Assembly: GCA_964468045.1 (NCBI GenBank)
Contig: CAYXTO010000014.1
Span: forward strand, 28,369 to 92,368
Length of the DNA stretch: 64,000 bases
Reading direction: 5' to 3'
DNA from: JAWKXU01 sp964468045
GTDB lineage: Bacteria; Pseudomonadota; Alphaproteobacteria; Sphingomonadales; Sphingomonadaceae
Each line of letters begins with the position of its first letter. Position 1 is the stretch's first letter. Of the stretch, positions 17,560 through 27,583 are shown piece after piece. The notes beneath the pieces were generated by a model. That model ran no database searches, had not been told where the DNA came from, and worked only from the letters and a program-made list of their open reading frames with translations. The position numbers and the translations under genes were made by a program.

Positions 17560-17599
17560 ATGTAATGACTTACATTGCGTGGTCCGAGAAGAAGGTCAA
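17560..17599 (-). promoter_or_regulatory. quinone reductase promoter with inverted-repeat operator
   Basis: On the minus strand TTGACC (17594-17599) and AATGTA (17571-17576) are spaced 17 bases apart, fitting a -35/-10 pair. A perfect inverted repeat ATGTAA-tgac-TTACAT (17560-17575) covers the -10 element. Sites of this TTACAT/ATGTAA type are typical of HxlR, MarR or TetR repressors that control quinone reductases. The regulator is not adjacent, unless it is the AraC protein. Confidence 0.45.
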
Positions 17600-17872
17600 C
17601 AGGTTTACCAAATTCATTGGGAGATTTTCCGGCCATGCGCAATACGTTGACCTTTGCGCGGATAGCCAAGCCGAGATCACAAGCTAGGTTGATTGCGTTT
17701 CCTGATTGCAAGAGCGTGTGGCCGCCGGGCGTTCCGGGGCTGTGATGGATCCGCGCAATGGGGAATTCTTGCGCTGGTTTGTCGATTTCAATTTAGCATG
17801 AGGGAAGAGAGGCCTCAATTGGCTTTGCGCGAGATCGATGCGGGTTACGTTGAAAAAAGGGGGATGAGGATA
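17576..17872. other. intergenic region between quinone reductase and GIY-YIG gene
   Basis: Apart from the quinone reductase promoter at its left end, nothing recognisable lies here. The sequence grades from the local GC level to the lower GC of the following gene, so the left border of the insert probably falls in this stretch. I saw no copy of the tRNA-Pro 3' end that would mark an attachment repeat. Confidence 0.5.
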
Positions 17873-18544
17873 ATGAGTCACGCGAGCAAAGTTCTGGAAT
17901 TAGTCCATCGGAAGCCCGGCCTCACGGAATTGGAGATTTCGCAAGATTTGTTCGGAAAGGAAGCAGTTCAGCAAAAGGTAAACTACATTTGCCGTAGATT
18001 GGTCAAAGAGCAGAAAATTGAACGTCGGGGCGCTGGATACCAGTCTGATCCGTATACTTACCATCCGCTTCAAAAAAGCTTTGTAGCTCCAGAGATAGTC
18101 GCTTCAAAACTCGAATCAAAAACAGATTCGTTGCCTACTACAAAGCCGTTTCTCACCAAAGCCTACTTATTGACCTGTGGCTTTAAGATGTGTGCGTCTT
18201 GGAGACTGAGCAGTGGAGAGGTAATCGAATTCGATTGCCGCTTACCTTCTGAGCGGGGTGTCTATGCGTTCTGCAAGGACGATATCGTTCAATATGTTGG
18301 GGTAGCCACAAAGGGGCTCGCAAAGCGCTTATATTTCTACACTCGTCCAGGCCCACGGCAGATTACCAACATACGGATTAATGCCATCATCAAGAGTGAG
18401 CTTGCGCAAGGTCGCAAACTTGAAATTCTTGCGGCTACGCCGTCAAGCTTTGATTGGAACGGCCTTCCTGTCGATGGGATCGTGGGTTTGGAAGCAGGTT
18501 TAATTAATCGTTATTCACTACCATGGAACGTGAGGGGCACATGA
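17873..18544 (+). CDS. winged helix-GIY-YIG nuclease-like protein
   Basis: A 223-residue protein. Residues 1-70 look like a winged helix (LELVHRKPGLTELEISQDLF then a recognition helix VNYICRRLVKEQKIERRG). The C-terminal 95 residues resemble a GIY-YIG domain: GVY (129-131), YVG (141-143), Arg152, Glu207 and Asn219 match the catalytic order G-x-Y, Y-x-G, R, E, N. The middle (70-125) is unassigned. Base composition and codons (TTA, ATA, AGA) differ from the neighbours, which points to transfer. The start ATG has GGGGG about ten bases upstream; a longer frame back to 17693 is unlikely. A 30-residue membrane peptide overlaps its stop, and tRNA-Pro follows. Confidence 0.72.
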   Translation: MSHASKVLELVHRKPGLTELEISQDLFGKEAVQQKVNYICRRLVKEQKIERRGAGYQSDPYTYHPLQKSFVAPEIVASKLESKTDSLPTTKPFLTKAYLLTCGFKMCASWRLSSGEVIEFDCRLPSERGVYAFCKDDIVQYVGVATKGLAKRLYFYTRPGPRQITNIRINAIIKSELAQGRKLEILAATPSSFDWNGLPVDGIVGLEAGLINRYSLPWNVRGT

Positions 18545-18633
18545 AGGTGATTGTAGGATTCATATTAGGGGCAGTTGGTAGCTTTGCGCTAGCATGGACT
18601 TTGATAACGCTTTTGGGGTGGTTATCAAAATGA
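18541..18633 (+). CDS. 30-residue single-pass membrane peptide
   Basis: Its ATG overlaps the stop codon of the GIY-YIG gene (ATGA), a sign of translational coupling. The product starts MKVIVGFILGAVGSFALAW and ends GWLSK: one hydrophobic helix of about 22 residues with lysines at both ends. Base composition is as low in GC as the partner gene. Coupling and membrane character suggest a real small protein that acts with the nuclease-like protein, for example as anchor, inhibitor or toxin. That role is inference only, and it could be a chance reading frame. Confidence 0.45.
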   Translation: MKVIVGFILGAVGSFALAWTLITLLGWLSK

Positions 18634-18724
18634 CGGAAAAACCCGCCGCTTGAATCCTGCCACGACGAGCGGCCGCGCCCGTCATTGTGGCGGGCCATGC
18701 AGTTTACTCTTTGCGTGTATAAAA

Positions 18725-18801
18725 TGGTCGGGGAGAGAGGATTCGAACCTCCGGCCCCTGCCTCCCGAAGACAGTGCTCTACCAGGCTGAGCTACTCCCC
18801 G
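18725..18801 (-). tRNA. tRNA-Pro (CGG)
   Basis: 77-base cloverleaf on the minus strand. Acceptor CGGGGAG pairs with CTCCCCG, discriminator A, CCA encoded. The anticodon loop TTCGGGA gives CGG. Its 3' end faces the low-GC GIY-YIG insert, a usual position for integrated DNA. Confidence 0.97.
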
Positions 18802-18901
18802 ACCGGTGCCGCCACAGAAGCTGTGGAGCAAGGCAGAGGCGGCCCTATAGGAGCGAGAAGGCGGGGTGGCAAGCAGGCATTTGCGGGTTTAGGAATAGCC
18901 C

Positions 18902-19858
18902 ATGGCCAGTCTTGCACAATCGACCGATTCTCTATCTCCCCGTCACTGGGAGTGGCAGTATCTCGAGCTTATGCGCCGGATCTGGCGGCAAGGCGACGAA
19001 CGTATCGATCGCACTGGCGTGGGCACGCGATCCGTCTTTGGCGCCGAGCTTCGCTTCGATTTGTCCGATGGCCGGATGCCCTTGCTCACGACCAAGCGAG
19101 TCTACTGGAAGACGGCGACCCGGGAAATGCTGTGGTTTCTCACCGGCGATACGAACATCCGTGCGCTGTGCGCCCAGAATGTCCAAATCTGGACGGACTG
19201 GCCGCTGGATCGCTACCGCAGGGAAACGGGCGATCCCATCACCCGCGAGGAGTTTTCCGCGCGAATCGTCGAAGATGCGCGGTTCGCGGAGCGCTGGGGC
19301 GACCTTGGCCCGGTCTATGGCAAGCAGTGGGTCGATTGGCCCACCTATGAGCCGGTGGGTGACGGTTCGTTTCGCGCCGGGCCAGGCATCAATCAGGTGG
19401 CGCAAGTGGTGCGGAGCTTGCGCGAAAATCCCGGCAGCCGACGGCACATCATCGAAGGCTGGAATGTGGCCGAACTGGATGACATGGCCCTGCCGCCTTG
19501 TCACAAGACCTATCAGTTCCATGTGGCCGGGAACAAGCTCAACGGATTGCTTTACCAGCGCAGTTGCGATGTGGCGCTGGGATTGCCGTTCAACCTGTGG
19601 GGCGCGGCTCTGCTGGTGCGGATGCTGGCCCAGCAGAGCGGGCTGGAACCGGGCGAGCTTGTGTGGATGGGCGCGGATGTCCATCTCTATCTGAATCATG
19701 CGGCTTTGGTGGAAGAGCAGCTCTCGCGCACGCCTTCGGGAAATCCGGGCATGGACATACTGCGCCGGCCTGAATCGATCTTCGATTATCGGATCGAGGA
19801 TTTCGAAGTCAGCGGGTACGAACCGCAGGCCCATATCTCGGCGCCCGTGGCGGTCTGA
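18902..19858 (+). CDS. thyA: thymidylate synthase
   Basis: Methylates dUMP to dTMP with methylene-tetrahydrofolate. 318 residues, somewhat longer than the E. coli enzyme because of an insertion after residue 95. Catalytic Cys200 lies in ALPPCHKTYQFHV; the phosphate-binding RSCDVALGLPFN and the substrate-contacting DVHLYLNH motifs are present. The start ATG gives the typical N terminus QYLELMRRIWRQGDERIDRTG. It is convergent with the next gene, seven bases apart. Confidence 0.97.
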   Translation: MASLAQSTDSLSPRHWEWQYLELMRRIWRQGDERIDRTGVGTRSVFGAELRFDLSDGRMPLLTTKRVYWKTATREMLWFLTGDTNIRALCAQNVQIWTDWPLDRYRRETGDPITREEFSARIVEDARFAERWGDLGPVYGKQWVDWPTYEPVGDGSFRAGPGINQVAQVVRSLRENPGSRRHIIEGWNVAELDDMALPPCHKTYQFHVAGNKLNGLLYQRSCDVALGLPFNLWGAALLVRMLAQQSGLEPGELVWMGADVHLYLNHAALVEEQLSRTPSGNPGMDILRRPESIFDYRIEDFEVSGYEPQAHISAPVAV

Positions 19859-19864
19859 CCGGGT

Positions 19865-20326
19865 TCAACGCACGATTGCGCTGTAGGCTATCCTGCCGCT
19901 GCCGCGTGCGGCGGTCTGGGTGGGAATGCGCCACCTCACATGTGTCACATCTTCAGGCGTGGCGAGGCGCGCGCCTTCCGGATCGCGGATGGTGAGTGTA
20001 CCCATCCGTCCCCAGTTCCGGCCGCCATCGACGGAGATTTCCTCCATCCCGTTGCTGCTGCGCTCGTAGGAAAGCGCCTTGGGAACCGGGCTGGTCAGGA
20101 TGAAGCCGCCCGGCTTTTCGGGAGAGCGCCAATCGAGCACCAGCACTACGCGATCTCCCGTTGACATCTTGCCGGCCGGCTCCAGCAAGCGCGCCGGACG
20201 CAAGCCGACCGTCGGAGCTTTTTCCACATAGACTGCATGGGCGGGGCGCCAGATTGATTCGGCGCTGGCCGGATGCATCGTTGCGCTAAGGCATAGCCCA
20301 AAGGCAGCACACAGGATCGAACGCAT
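19865..20326 (-). CDS. hypothetical periplasmic protein
   Basis: A 153-residue protein with signal peptide MRSILCAAFGLCLSATMHPASA. The start is backed by GGGGGAA nine bases upstream. The mature part reads like a small beta-sandwich: GDRVVLVLDWRSPEKPGGFILTS, ISVDGGRNWGRMGTL, and a C-terminal VTHVRWRIPTQ. It looks like the periplasmic proteins of unknown function common in sphingomonads; I cannot name a family. Confidence 0.65.
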   Translation of the reverse strand: MRSILCAAFGLCLSATMHPASAESIWRPAHAVYVEKAPTVGLRPARLLEPAGKMSTGDRVVLVLDWRSPEKPGGFILTSPVPKALSYERSSNGMEEISVDGGRNWGRMGTLTIRDPEGARLATPEDVTHVRWRIPTQTAARGSGRIAYSAIVR

Positions 20327-20528
20327 TGAATTCCCCCGTCCGCTCCCTTGCCGGACAGGTCGAAGGAATAGGCCGGAAAGGGCCAAGATATGGTTAACGA
20401 TGCCAGCGGACCGGGGCGCTCTGAACGGTTCGGTGATTTGATTTCGCGCTGGTATTGAGAGGCGGTTGACAGCCGTGATGGGCTGCCCTAGTGGCGCGGC
20501 TCCCCAAGGGACGCACGCCCAGGAATAC

Positions 20529-20605
<77 letters not shown>

Positions 20606-20648
20606 TTGGGGAATTTCCGCGGTTTTGAGGGGATCTGGGAAACCTCCC

Positions 20649-20864
20649 TCAACGCCAGCGGCCCGTCTCCATCCAGATCAGGAACCGCTTCAGCGGAAGC
20701 AGCCAGATCGTCCCCAGCACGATGTAGATCACTGTCTGCACCAGCACCGGCAGCGCCCCGATCGGGCCGGCTGCCTTGGACACCAGCAGCGCATAGATCG
20801 CCAGGGCTCCGAGAAGCCCGAGAATCCCGGCCGGAATACGCCAGGTGGGATCCTTACGCATCAT
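20649..20864 (-). CDS. DUF2842 family membrane protein
   Basis: 71 residues with two transmembrane helices: GILGLLGALAIYALLVS and VLVQTVIYIVLGTIWLLPL, ending LIWMETGRW, which is characteristic of the DUF2842 family of alphaproteobacteria. Function unknown. Start is ATGATG; the first ATG overlaps the stop of the fau gene (ATGA), so it is translated after it. Confidence 0.8.
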   Translation of the reverse strand: MMRKDPTWRIPAGILGLLGALAIYALLVSKAAGPIGALPVLVQTVIYIVLGTIWLLPLKRFLIWMETGRWR

Positions 20865-21433
20865 AGAGCTCCAAAAAGGCGGGTCGGGGTGATGACCGCC
20901 GCAAGCGGACGATCATGCGGTTCGATTGGCAGGCTGTCCAGCAGCTGGCAATCCCAGGCCAGCCCGATCGCGATTGCATCGGGATGGGCCGCAAGCCAGC
21001 AATCGTAATGGCCGCCACCCTGGCCCAGCCGCTGGCCTTCGGCCGTGAAGCCCAGCAGCGGCACGAAAACCATGTCGGGCACAAGTCGCCTGGCGTCTCC
21101 GGCAGGCTGAAGAAGCCCGTAGGGACCCGCCTCCAGATCGGTGTCGGCGAAGGGATCGGTCCAGACCCTGAATTCCATCCCGCTCGCCCGGTCGGCAAAC
21201 CAGGGCAGCGCGATGTCGTGACCCGCTTCCAGGAAGAAGCGGGCATAGGCCGAAGCCGGCGCTTCGAAGGGAGCGGAATGATAAACGCCTATCGTGGCCC
21301 GGGCGGGTAGATGATCCACCACCAGCCGCGGTGGGCGCATGAACATCAGCCCACGCATGTTGCCCGGCAGGGATGCGGCATATTCTCGCCGCGAACGGCG
21401 CAATCGGCTGCGTAACTCCTGCTTGGAATCCAT
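20861..21433 (-). CDS. fau: 5-formyltetrahydrofolate cyclo-ligase
   Basis: Converts 5-formyl-THF to 5,10-methenyl-THF using ATP. The 190-residue protein has the family features: basic N-terminal LRSRLRRSRR, PWFADRASGMEFRVW, DMVFVPLLGFTAEGQRLGQGGGHYDCWL (ATP/Mg and substrate loop) and the C-terminal IPLE-like DSLPIEPHD. It lies downstream of the 6S RNA and zapA, the order known from many proteobacteria. Confidence 0.93.
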   Translation of the reverse strand: MDSKQELRSRLRRSRREYAASLPGNMRGLMFMRPPRLVVDHLPARATIGVYHSAPFEAPASAYARFFLEAGHDIALPWFADRASGMEFRVWTDPFADTDLEAGPYGLLQPAGDARRLVPDMVFVPLLGFTAEGQRLGQGGGHYDCWLAAHPDAIAIGLAWDCQLLDSLPIEPHDRPLAAVITPTRLFGAL

Positions 21434-21464
21434 ATTTCACCGGTGTGCCTGGCCATGCCGGCAA

Positions 21465-21650
21465 AAAAAGAGTGACGGGACCACCATGGGCCGGTGCCGG
21501 GAAATCCTCTGACGCCAAAACGTCAGGTGGGAACCATATGTGCCGGACCCCAATGCGAAAAAGTGGCCAGACCAGGGACAGCCCCCTTGGATTGCTTATA
21601 GCCTCAGGGATATTCAAGCGGCGCGTACCGGGCAGTACCCGTCACGGGCT
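21465..21650 (-). ncRNA. ssrS: 6S RNA
   Basis: Small RNA that binds RNA polymerase holoenzyme by mimicking an open promoter. The ends form a closing stem: GTGACGGG (minus strand, 21638-21645) pairs with CCCGTCAC (21472-21479). The 3' end runs into a seven-T tract. Between them are conserved-looking 6S blocks (CCCTGAGG..ATAAGC and GGCGTCAGAGG) that can fold into a long rod with a central bubble. The gap of about 220 bases between zapA and fau without an ORF is the classic 6S position. The exact 5' end is uncertain. Confidence 0.8.
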
Positions 21651-21653
21651 TAC

Positions 21654-21989
21654 TTAGGAGGTGCCGGGCGAGGTCTCAAGCTGTTCCGCAAGATTTTCGA
21701 TACGTTCGGCGATCCGTTCCAGCGCAGGCGCCAGATCCTCGCCGGGATCGGCGGGTGGGGGAGCAGCCCTGGAAGCGGAGGATGAGGCATTGCGCGCCTC
21801 ATGCAATTCGTCGGCAAGCAGCAGGCTCGCGAAAAGAAGTTGCCTGGCCTCGTTCTGCCCGAGAGCATTGCTCATCCCGGAGAGCTTTTCCTCGATCATC
21901 TGTCCGAGCCGGGTGACATGATCCTCTTCGCCTTCGGCACAGGCGACCGTGTAATGGCGACCGCCGATCGCAAGCGTGACATTGCTCAT
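21654..21989 (-). CDS. zapA: cell division protein ZapA
   Basis: Binds FtsZ and promotes bundling at the division site. 111 residues: the N-terminal domain reads SNVTLAIGGRHYTVACAEGEEDHVTRLGQMIEEKL, followed by a helix DEARQLLFASLLLADELHEAR-type coiled coil and a Pro/Ala-rich region before the C-terminal helix. It overlaps the stop of the gene upstream (ATGA). Confidence 0.88.
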   Translation of the reverse strand: MSNVTLAIGGRHYTVACAEGEEDHVTRLGQMIEEKLSGMSNALGQNEARQLLFASLLLADELHEARNASSSASRAAPPPADPGEDLAPALERIAERIENLAEQLETSPGTS

Positions 21990-22198
21990 TTTTCGAGAGC
22001 TCCGATAAGGGCGTCCAGTTCGGCAAGAGAGGCTCTCACGCTTTGCCGCAACGCCTCATGGCGGATCAGGAGACCTTCGTCGGGTTCGGGCTGGTCACGC
22101 CCCGGGCTGTGCCGTTCTGTACCACCTGCAGCGGCTTCTACGCGCGCCAAAGCGGACTCTATGCGCCTCACGGCGATTTCGATACGATCCCGAGCCAT
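21986..22198 (-). CDS. small coiled-coil protein upstream of zapA
   Basis: 70 residues, mostly predicted coiled coil (RIEIAVRRIESALARVEAAAGG and RQSVRASLAELDALIGALEK). A protein of this kind precedes zapA in many alphaproteobacteria; no function known to me. Translationally coupled to zapA by ATGA overlap, so it may take part in division-ring assembly (inference). Confidence 0.65.
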   Translation of the reverse strand: MARDRIEIAVRRIESALARVEAAAGGTERHSPGRDQPEPDEGLLIRHEALRQSVRASLAELDALIGALEK

Positions 22199-22395
22199 GC
22201 GATTTTGTTAGCGCAAAGGTGTCCTGTCGCAAAGATTTGCGAGCCGGAGCGACAAACAAACCTGAGGAAAATCGTTGCGCATCCGCGAGGGCGCTGCGCT
22301 TGACGGCAGGCGGCGGGTCCGCAAAGGAAACCGCGCGCCGAATCGGCCTCCGATGATCGTTTTTCGCACGGCGCCTTCGCAGGAGCAGAATTCGC

Positions 22396-24369
<1,974 letters not shown>

Positions 24370-24383
24370 CAGGAGTTCTTCAT

Positions 24384-25391
24384 ATGGCGACTAAGGTTGC
24401 GATCAATGGTTTCGGACGCATCGGGCGGCTTGTCGCCAGGGCTATCCTGGAACGGCCCGATTGTGGACTGGAGCTGGTTTCGATCAACGATCTCGCTGAT
24501 GCGAAATCCAATGCCCTGCTGTTCAAGTACGACTCGACGCATGGGCGCTTTCCCGCCGAAGTGACGTCGGATGGCGACAGCATGATGGTCGGCGGCAAGA
24601 AAATCGCTGTCACGAAGGAACGCGATCCGGGCAAGTTGCCGCACAAGGCGATGGGCATCGATATTGCGCTCGAATGCACGGGATTTTTCCAGTCGAAGGA
24701 TGCAGCGAGCCCTCATCTGGCGGCAGGGGCGAAGCGCGTACTGATTTCCGCGCCGGCCAATGGCGTCGACAAGACCATCGTGTTCGGCGTCAATCAGGAC
24801 ACTCTGACGGCCGACGATGTCGTTGTTTCGAATGCAAGCTGCACCACCAACTGCCTCGCTCCCGTGGCCAAGGTTCTGCATGAGGCGGTGGGCATCGAGC
24901 GTGGCTTCATGACCACGATTCACAGCTATACCAACGACCAGCGGATGCTGGATCAGATGCATTCCGACATGCGTCGTGCTCGCGCCGGTGCAACCAACAT
25001 GATCCCGACCACGACGGGCGCTGCTCGCGCGGTCGGCTTGGTATTGCCGGAGCTCAACGGTAAGCTGGACGGTAGCTCGGTTCGCGTGCCCACGCCGAAT
25101 GTTAGTCTTATCGATCTGGTTTTCACACCTTCGCGCAATACGTCGAAGGAAGAACTCAATGCTGCTCTGAAAGCTGCGGCCGAGGGCGCCATGAAAGGTA
25201 TTCTGGACTATACGGACGAACCACTGGTCTCGTCCGATTTCAACCATTACCCGGCCAGCTCGACCGTCGACAGCCTGGAAACCGCTGTCCTCGAAGGGCA
25301 GCTGGCGCGCGTTGTCAGCTGGTACGACAATGAATGGGGTTTCTCCAACCGCATGCTGGATACGGCAGGAGTGATGGCGAGCTTCCTTTGA
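24384..25391 (+). CDS. gap: type I glyceraldehyde-3-phosphate dehydrogenase
   Basis: NAD-dependent oxidation and phosphorylation of glyceraldehyde-3-phosphate. 335 residues. N-terminal Rossmann motif INGFGRIGRLVARA, catalytic Cys153 in SNASCTTNCLAP, and WYDNEWGFSNRM near the C terminus. It follows tkt after 14 bases with AGGAG before the start, within the glycolytic operon. Confidence 0.98.
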   Translation: MATKVAINGFGRIGRLVARAILERPDCGLELVSINDLADAKSNALLFKYDSTHGRFPAEVTSDGDSMMVGGKKIAVTKERDPGKLPHKAMGIDIALECTGFFQSKDAASPHLAAGAKRVLISAPANGVDKTIVFGVNQDTLTADDVVVSNASCTTNCLAPVAKVLHEAVGIERGFMTTIHSYTNDQRMLDQMHSDMRRARAGATNMIPTTTGAARAVGLVLPELNGKLDGSSVRVPTPNVSLIDLVFTPSRNTSKEELNAALKAAAEGAMKGILDYTDEPLVSSDFNHYPASSTVDSLETAVLEGQLARVVSWYDNEWGFSNRMLDTAGVMASFL

Positions 25392-25392
25392 A

Positions 25393-25863
25393 ATGTCCGG
25401 GCGCCTTGCGGGAATAGCACGGCATGCCCGCCCACGCGGCGAAATCGAAACCTTGCAAACCGTTTCGGTAAGCCGCGCGGGCGGAGTAGCTGGCGACTTC
25501 CGCGGCGCCCTTCGCCCCGGCAAGAGCGATTGGCGGCAGGTGTCGTTGATTGAAGCGGAAAGCTGGGATGCGGCCATTGCCGATCTCGGCCTGATGGAAG
25601 GGACGGCGCTGCCATGGTATGCACGCCGGGCCAATCTGCTGATCGAAGGGCTGCGCTTGCCGCGCAAGCCTGGCAAGGTGATCGCAATCGGCAATTCGCT
25701 GCGGATCGAAGTGACCCGGGAATGCGATCCTTGCAGCCGTATGGAAGAGATTGTCCCGGGTTTGAAGGCGGCCCTGATACCGGATTGGCGGGGCGGCGTG
25801 CTGGGCCGGGTGCTGGATGATGGCGAGATTGCCATCGGCGATGAAGTGAGGGTCGAGGAATGA
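25393..25863 (+). CDS. MOSC domain protein
   Basis: 156 residues covering a MOSC domain, which in known proteins carries sulfur or cysteine-linked ligand chemistry for molybdenum cofactor or related substrates. Features include the VSRAGGVAGDFRGALRPGK loop (family GxxGD), ARRANLLIEGL and the conserved cysteines in RECDPCSRMEE. It starts two bases after the gap stop and its stop overlaps pgk, so it is firmly embedded in the glycolytic operon. What it does there is unknown. Confidence 0.85.
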   Translation: MSGRLAGIARHARPRGEIETLQTVSVSRAGGVAGDFRGALRPGKSDWRQVSLIEAESWDAAIADLGLMEGTALPWYARRANLLIEGLRLPRKPGKVIAIGNSLRIEVTRECDPCSRMEEIVPGLKAALIPDWRGGVLGRVLDDGEIAIGDEVRVEE

Positions 25864-27059
25864 GCGATTTTTGCACTCTGGACGATATCGGTGAGGTGAG
25901 CGGCAAAGTCGTTCTGGTTCGCGTGGACCTGAACCTTCCGATGCAGGACGGCCATGTTACCGATACGACCCGGGTGAAGGCTTCCGCGCCCACTATCCTC
26001 GAACTGGCGGATGCGGGCGCAAAGGTGCTCCTTCTCACTCATTTCGGCCGCCCCAAGGGTGCGCGGCACTCGACCATGTCGCTGAGCCTCGTGCAGGGTG
26101 CGGTGGAAAATGTGCTGGGGCGCGAAGTGATGTTCATCCCCGAGGTTGCAGGACCTGTAGCTGCTCAGGCGATCGGCATATTGCGCCCAGGCGATATCGG
26201 CATGCTGGAAAATACCCGCTTCTGGCCGGGCGAGGAAAAGAACGATCCGGAATTCGCCAAGGCGATCGCCGCGAATGCCGACATCTATGTGAATGACGCG
26301 TTCTCCGCTGCCCATCGTGCCCATGCCACGACCGAGGGGCTGGCGCGCATTCTTCCGGCCTATGCGGGGCGTTCCATGCAAGCGGAACTGGAAGCGCTGG
26401 AGAAGGCGCTCGGCAATCCGCAGAAGCCCGTCGCGGCAGTGGTGGGCGGCGCCAAGGTTTCGACCAAGCTCGCCGTGCTCAAGCACCTTGTCGGCAAGGT
26501 GGATCATTTGATCATTGGCGGCGGCATGGCCAACACGTTCCTCGCCGCGCGCGGTGTCGATGTCGGTAAATCACTGTGCGAGCATGAACTGACCGGCACG
26601 GCCGAAGAGATCATGGATGCGGCCGACAAGGCGGGCTGCACTGTGCATTTGCCCTATGACGTGGCGGTTGCGCAGGAGTTTGCGGCGAATCCCGCGTCGC
26701 TGCGGATTTGCAATGTCCATGAAGTGGCTGCGGACGAGATGATCCTGGACGTCGGACCGCAAGCCGTTGAGGCGCTGGGCGATGGGCTGAAGACGTGTCG
26801 CACGCTGGTCTGGAATGGGCCATTGGGCGCGTTCGAGATCGAGCCGTTCGACGCTGCGACCGTGGCGCTCGCCAGAACCGCCGCTGCGCTTAGCCGGGAA
26901 GGATCGCTGGTCTCAGTCGCCGGGGGCGGTGATACCGTCGCCGCGCTGAATCATGCAGGCGTTGCCGCCGATTTTACGTATGTCTCGACAGCAGGCGGAG
27001 CTTTCCTCGAATGGATGGAAGGCCGGGACCTGCCGGGCGTAGTGGCCCTGGTGAAGTGA
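25860..27059 (+). CDS. pgk: phosphoglycerate kinase
   Basis: Makes ATP from 1,3-bisphosphoglycerate. 399 residues. VLVRVDLNLPMQDG at the N terminus, HFGRPKG (substrate), VVGGAKVSTKLAVL, and the nucleotide-binding region with WNGPLGAFE and GGGDTVAAL. Start overlaps the MOSC gene stop (ATGA), and its own stop overlaps the VOC gene start. Confidence 0.98.
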   Translation: MSDFCTLDDIGEVSGKVVLVRVDLNLPMQDGHVTDTTRVKASAPTILELADAGAKVLLLTHFGRPKGARHSTMSLSLVQGAVENVLGREVMFIPEVAGPVAAQAIGILRPGDIGMLENTRFWPGEEKNDPEFAKAIAANADIYVNDAFSAAHRAHATTEGLARILPAYAGRSMQAELEALEKALGNPQKPVAAVVGGAKVSTKLAVLKHLVGKVDHLIIGGGMANTFLAARGVDVGKSLCEHELTGTAEEIMDAADKAGCTVHLPYDVAVAQEFAANPASLRICNVHEVAADEMILDVGPQAVEALGDGLKTCRTLVWNGPLGAFEIEPFDAATVALARTAAALSREGSLVSVAGGGDTVAALNHAGVAADFTYVSTAGGAFLEWMEGRDLPGVVALVK

Positions 27060-27472
27060 TCTCCATCAGGGCCATCGATCATGTCGTGTTCCGCGCGAGG
27101 AACATGGAAGCGATGGTCCGTTTCTATGAAGATATCCTGGGCGCCCGGCTTGAACGTGAGGTCGAGGAGCTCGGCCTCATGCAACTTCGGGCCGGCGGTT
27201 GCCTGATAGATCTGGTCGATTGCGCCGGCAGACTGGGCCAGCGCGGCGGAGCGCCGCCCGGGGTGGAGGGGCGCAACGTCGAGCATGTGTGTTTCCGGGT
27301 CGATCCGTGGGACGGAGAGGCAATACTTGCGTTTTTGGCTGCACATGGCATTCGGGAAGCCGAAATCGCGCAACGCTATGGCGCGGAAGGTTTCGGTCCC
27401 AGCATCTATATCGCCGATCCTGAAGGCAATGTGTTGGAATTGAAGGGACCGCCTGGGGAAATGGATTCCTGA
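27056..27472 (+). CDS. VOC (glyoxalase) superfamily protein
   Basis: 138 residues of a vicinal-oxygen-chelate fold: two beta-alpha-beta units, the first AIDHVVFRARNMEAMVRFYEDILGARLE and the second RNVEHVCFRVDPWDG ending in YIADPEGNVLELKGP. Metal ligand candidates are His in IDHVV and VEHV, Glu in LELKG. The start is the GTG overlapping the pgk stop (GTGA); a longer frame would reach inside pgk. It may be a lyase for methylglyoxal or another glycolytic by-product, fitting its operon, but the substrate is unknown. Confidence 0.82.
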   Translation: MISIRAIDHVVFRARNMEAMVRFYEDILGARLEREVEELGLMQLRAGGCLIDLVDCAGRLGQRGGAPPGVEGRNVEHVCFRVDPWDGEAILAFLAAHGIREAEIAQRYGAEGFGPSIYIADPEGNVLELKGPPGEMDS

Positions 27473-27583
27473 GGTTGAGTGCCGTGGGCCTGTCATGCAG
27501 GCAACGGATATGGTTGATGATGTTGCGGCAGCGCGCGGCGCTGGCTAATGCGCGGCGAAGCACACAGAAAGCAGGAAAGCACG

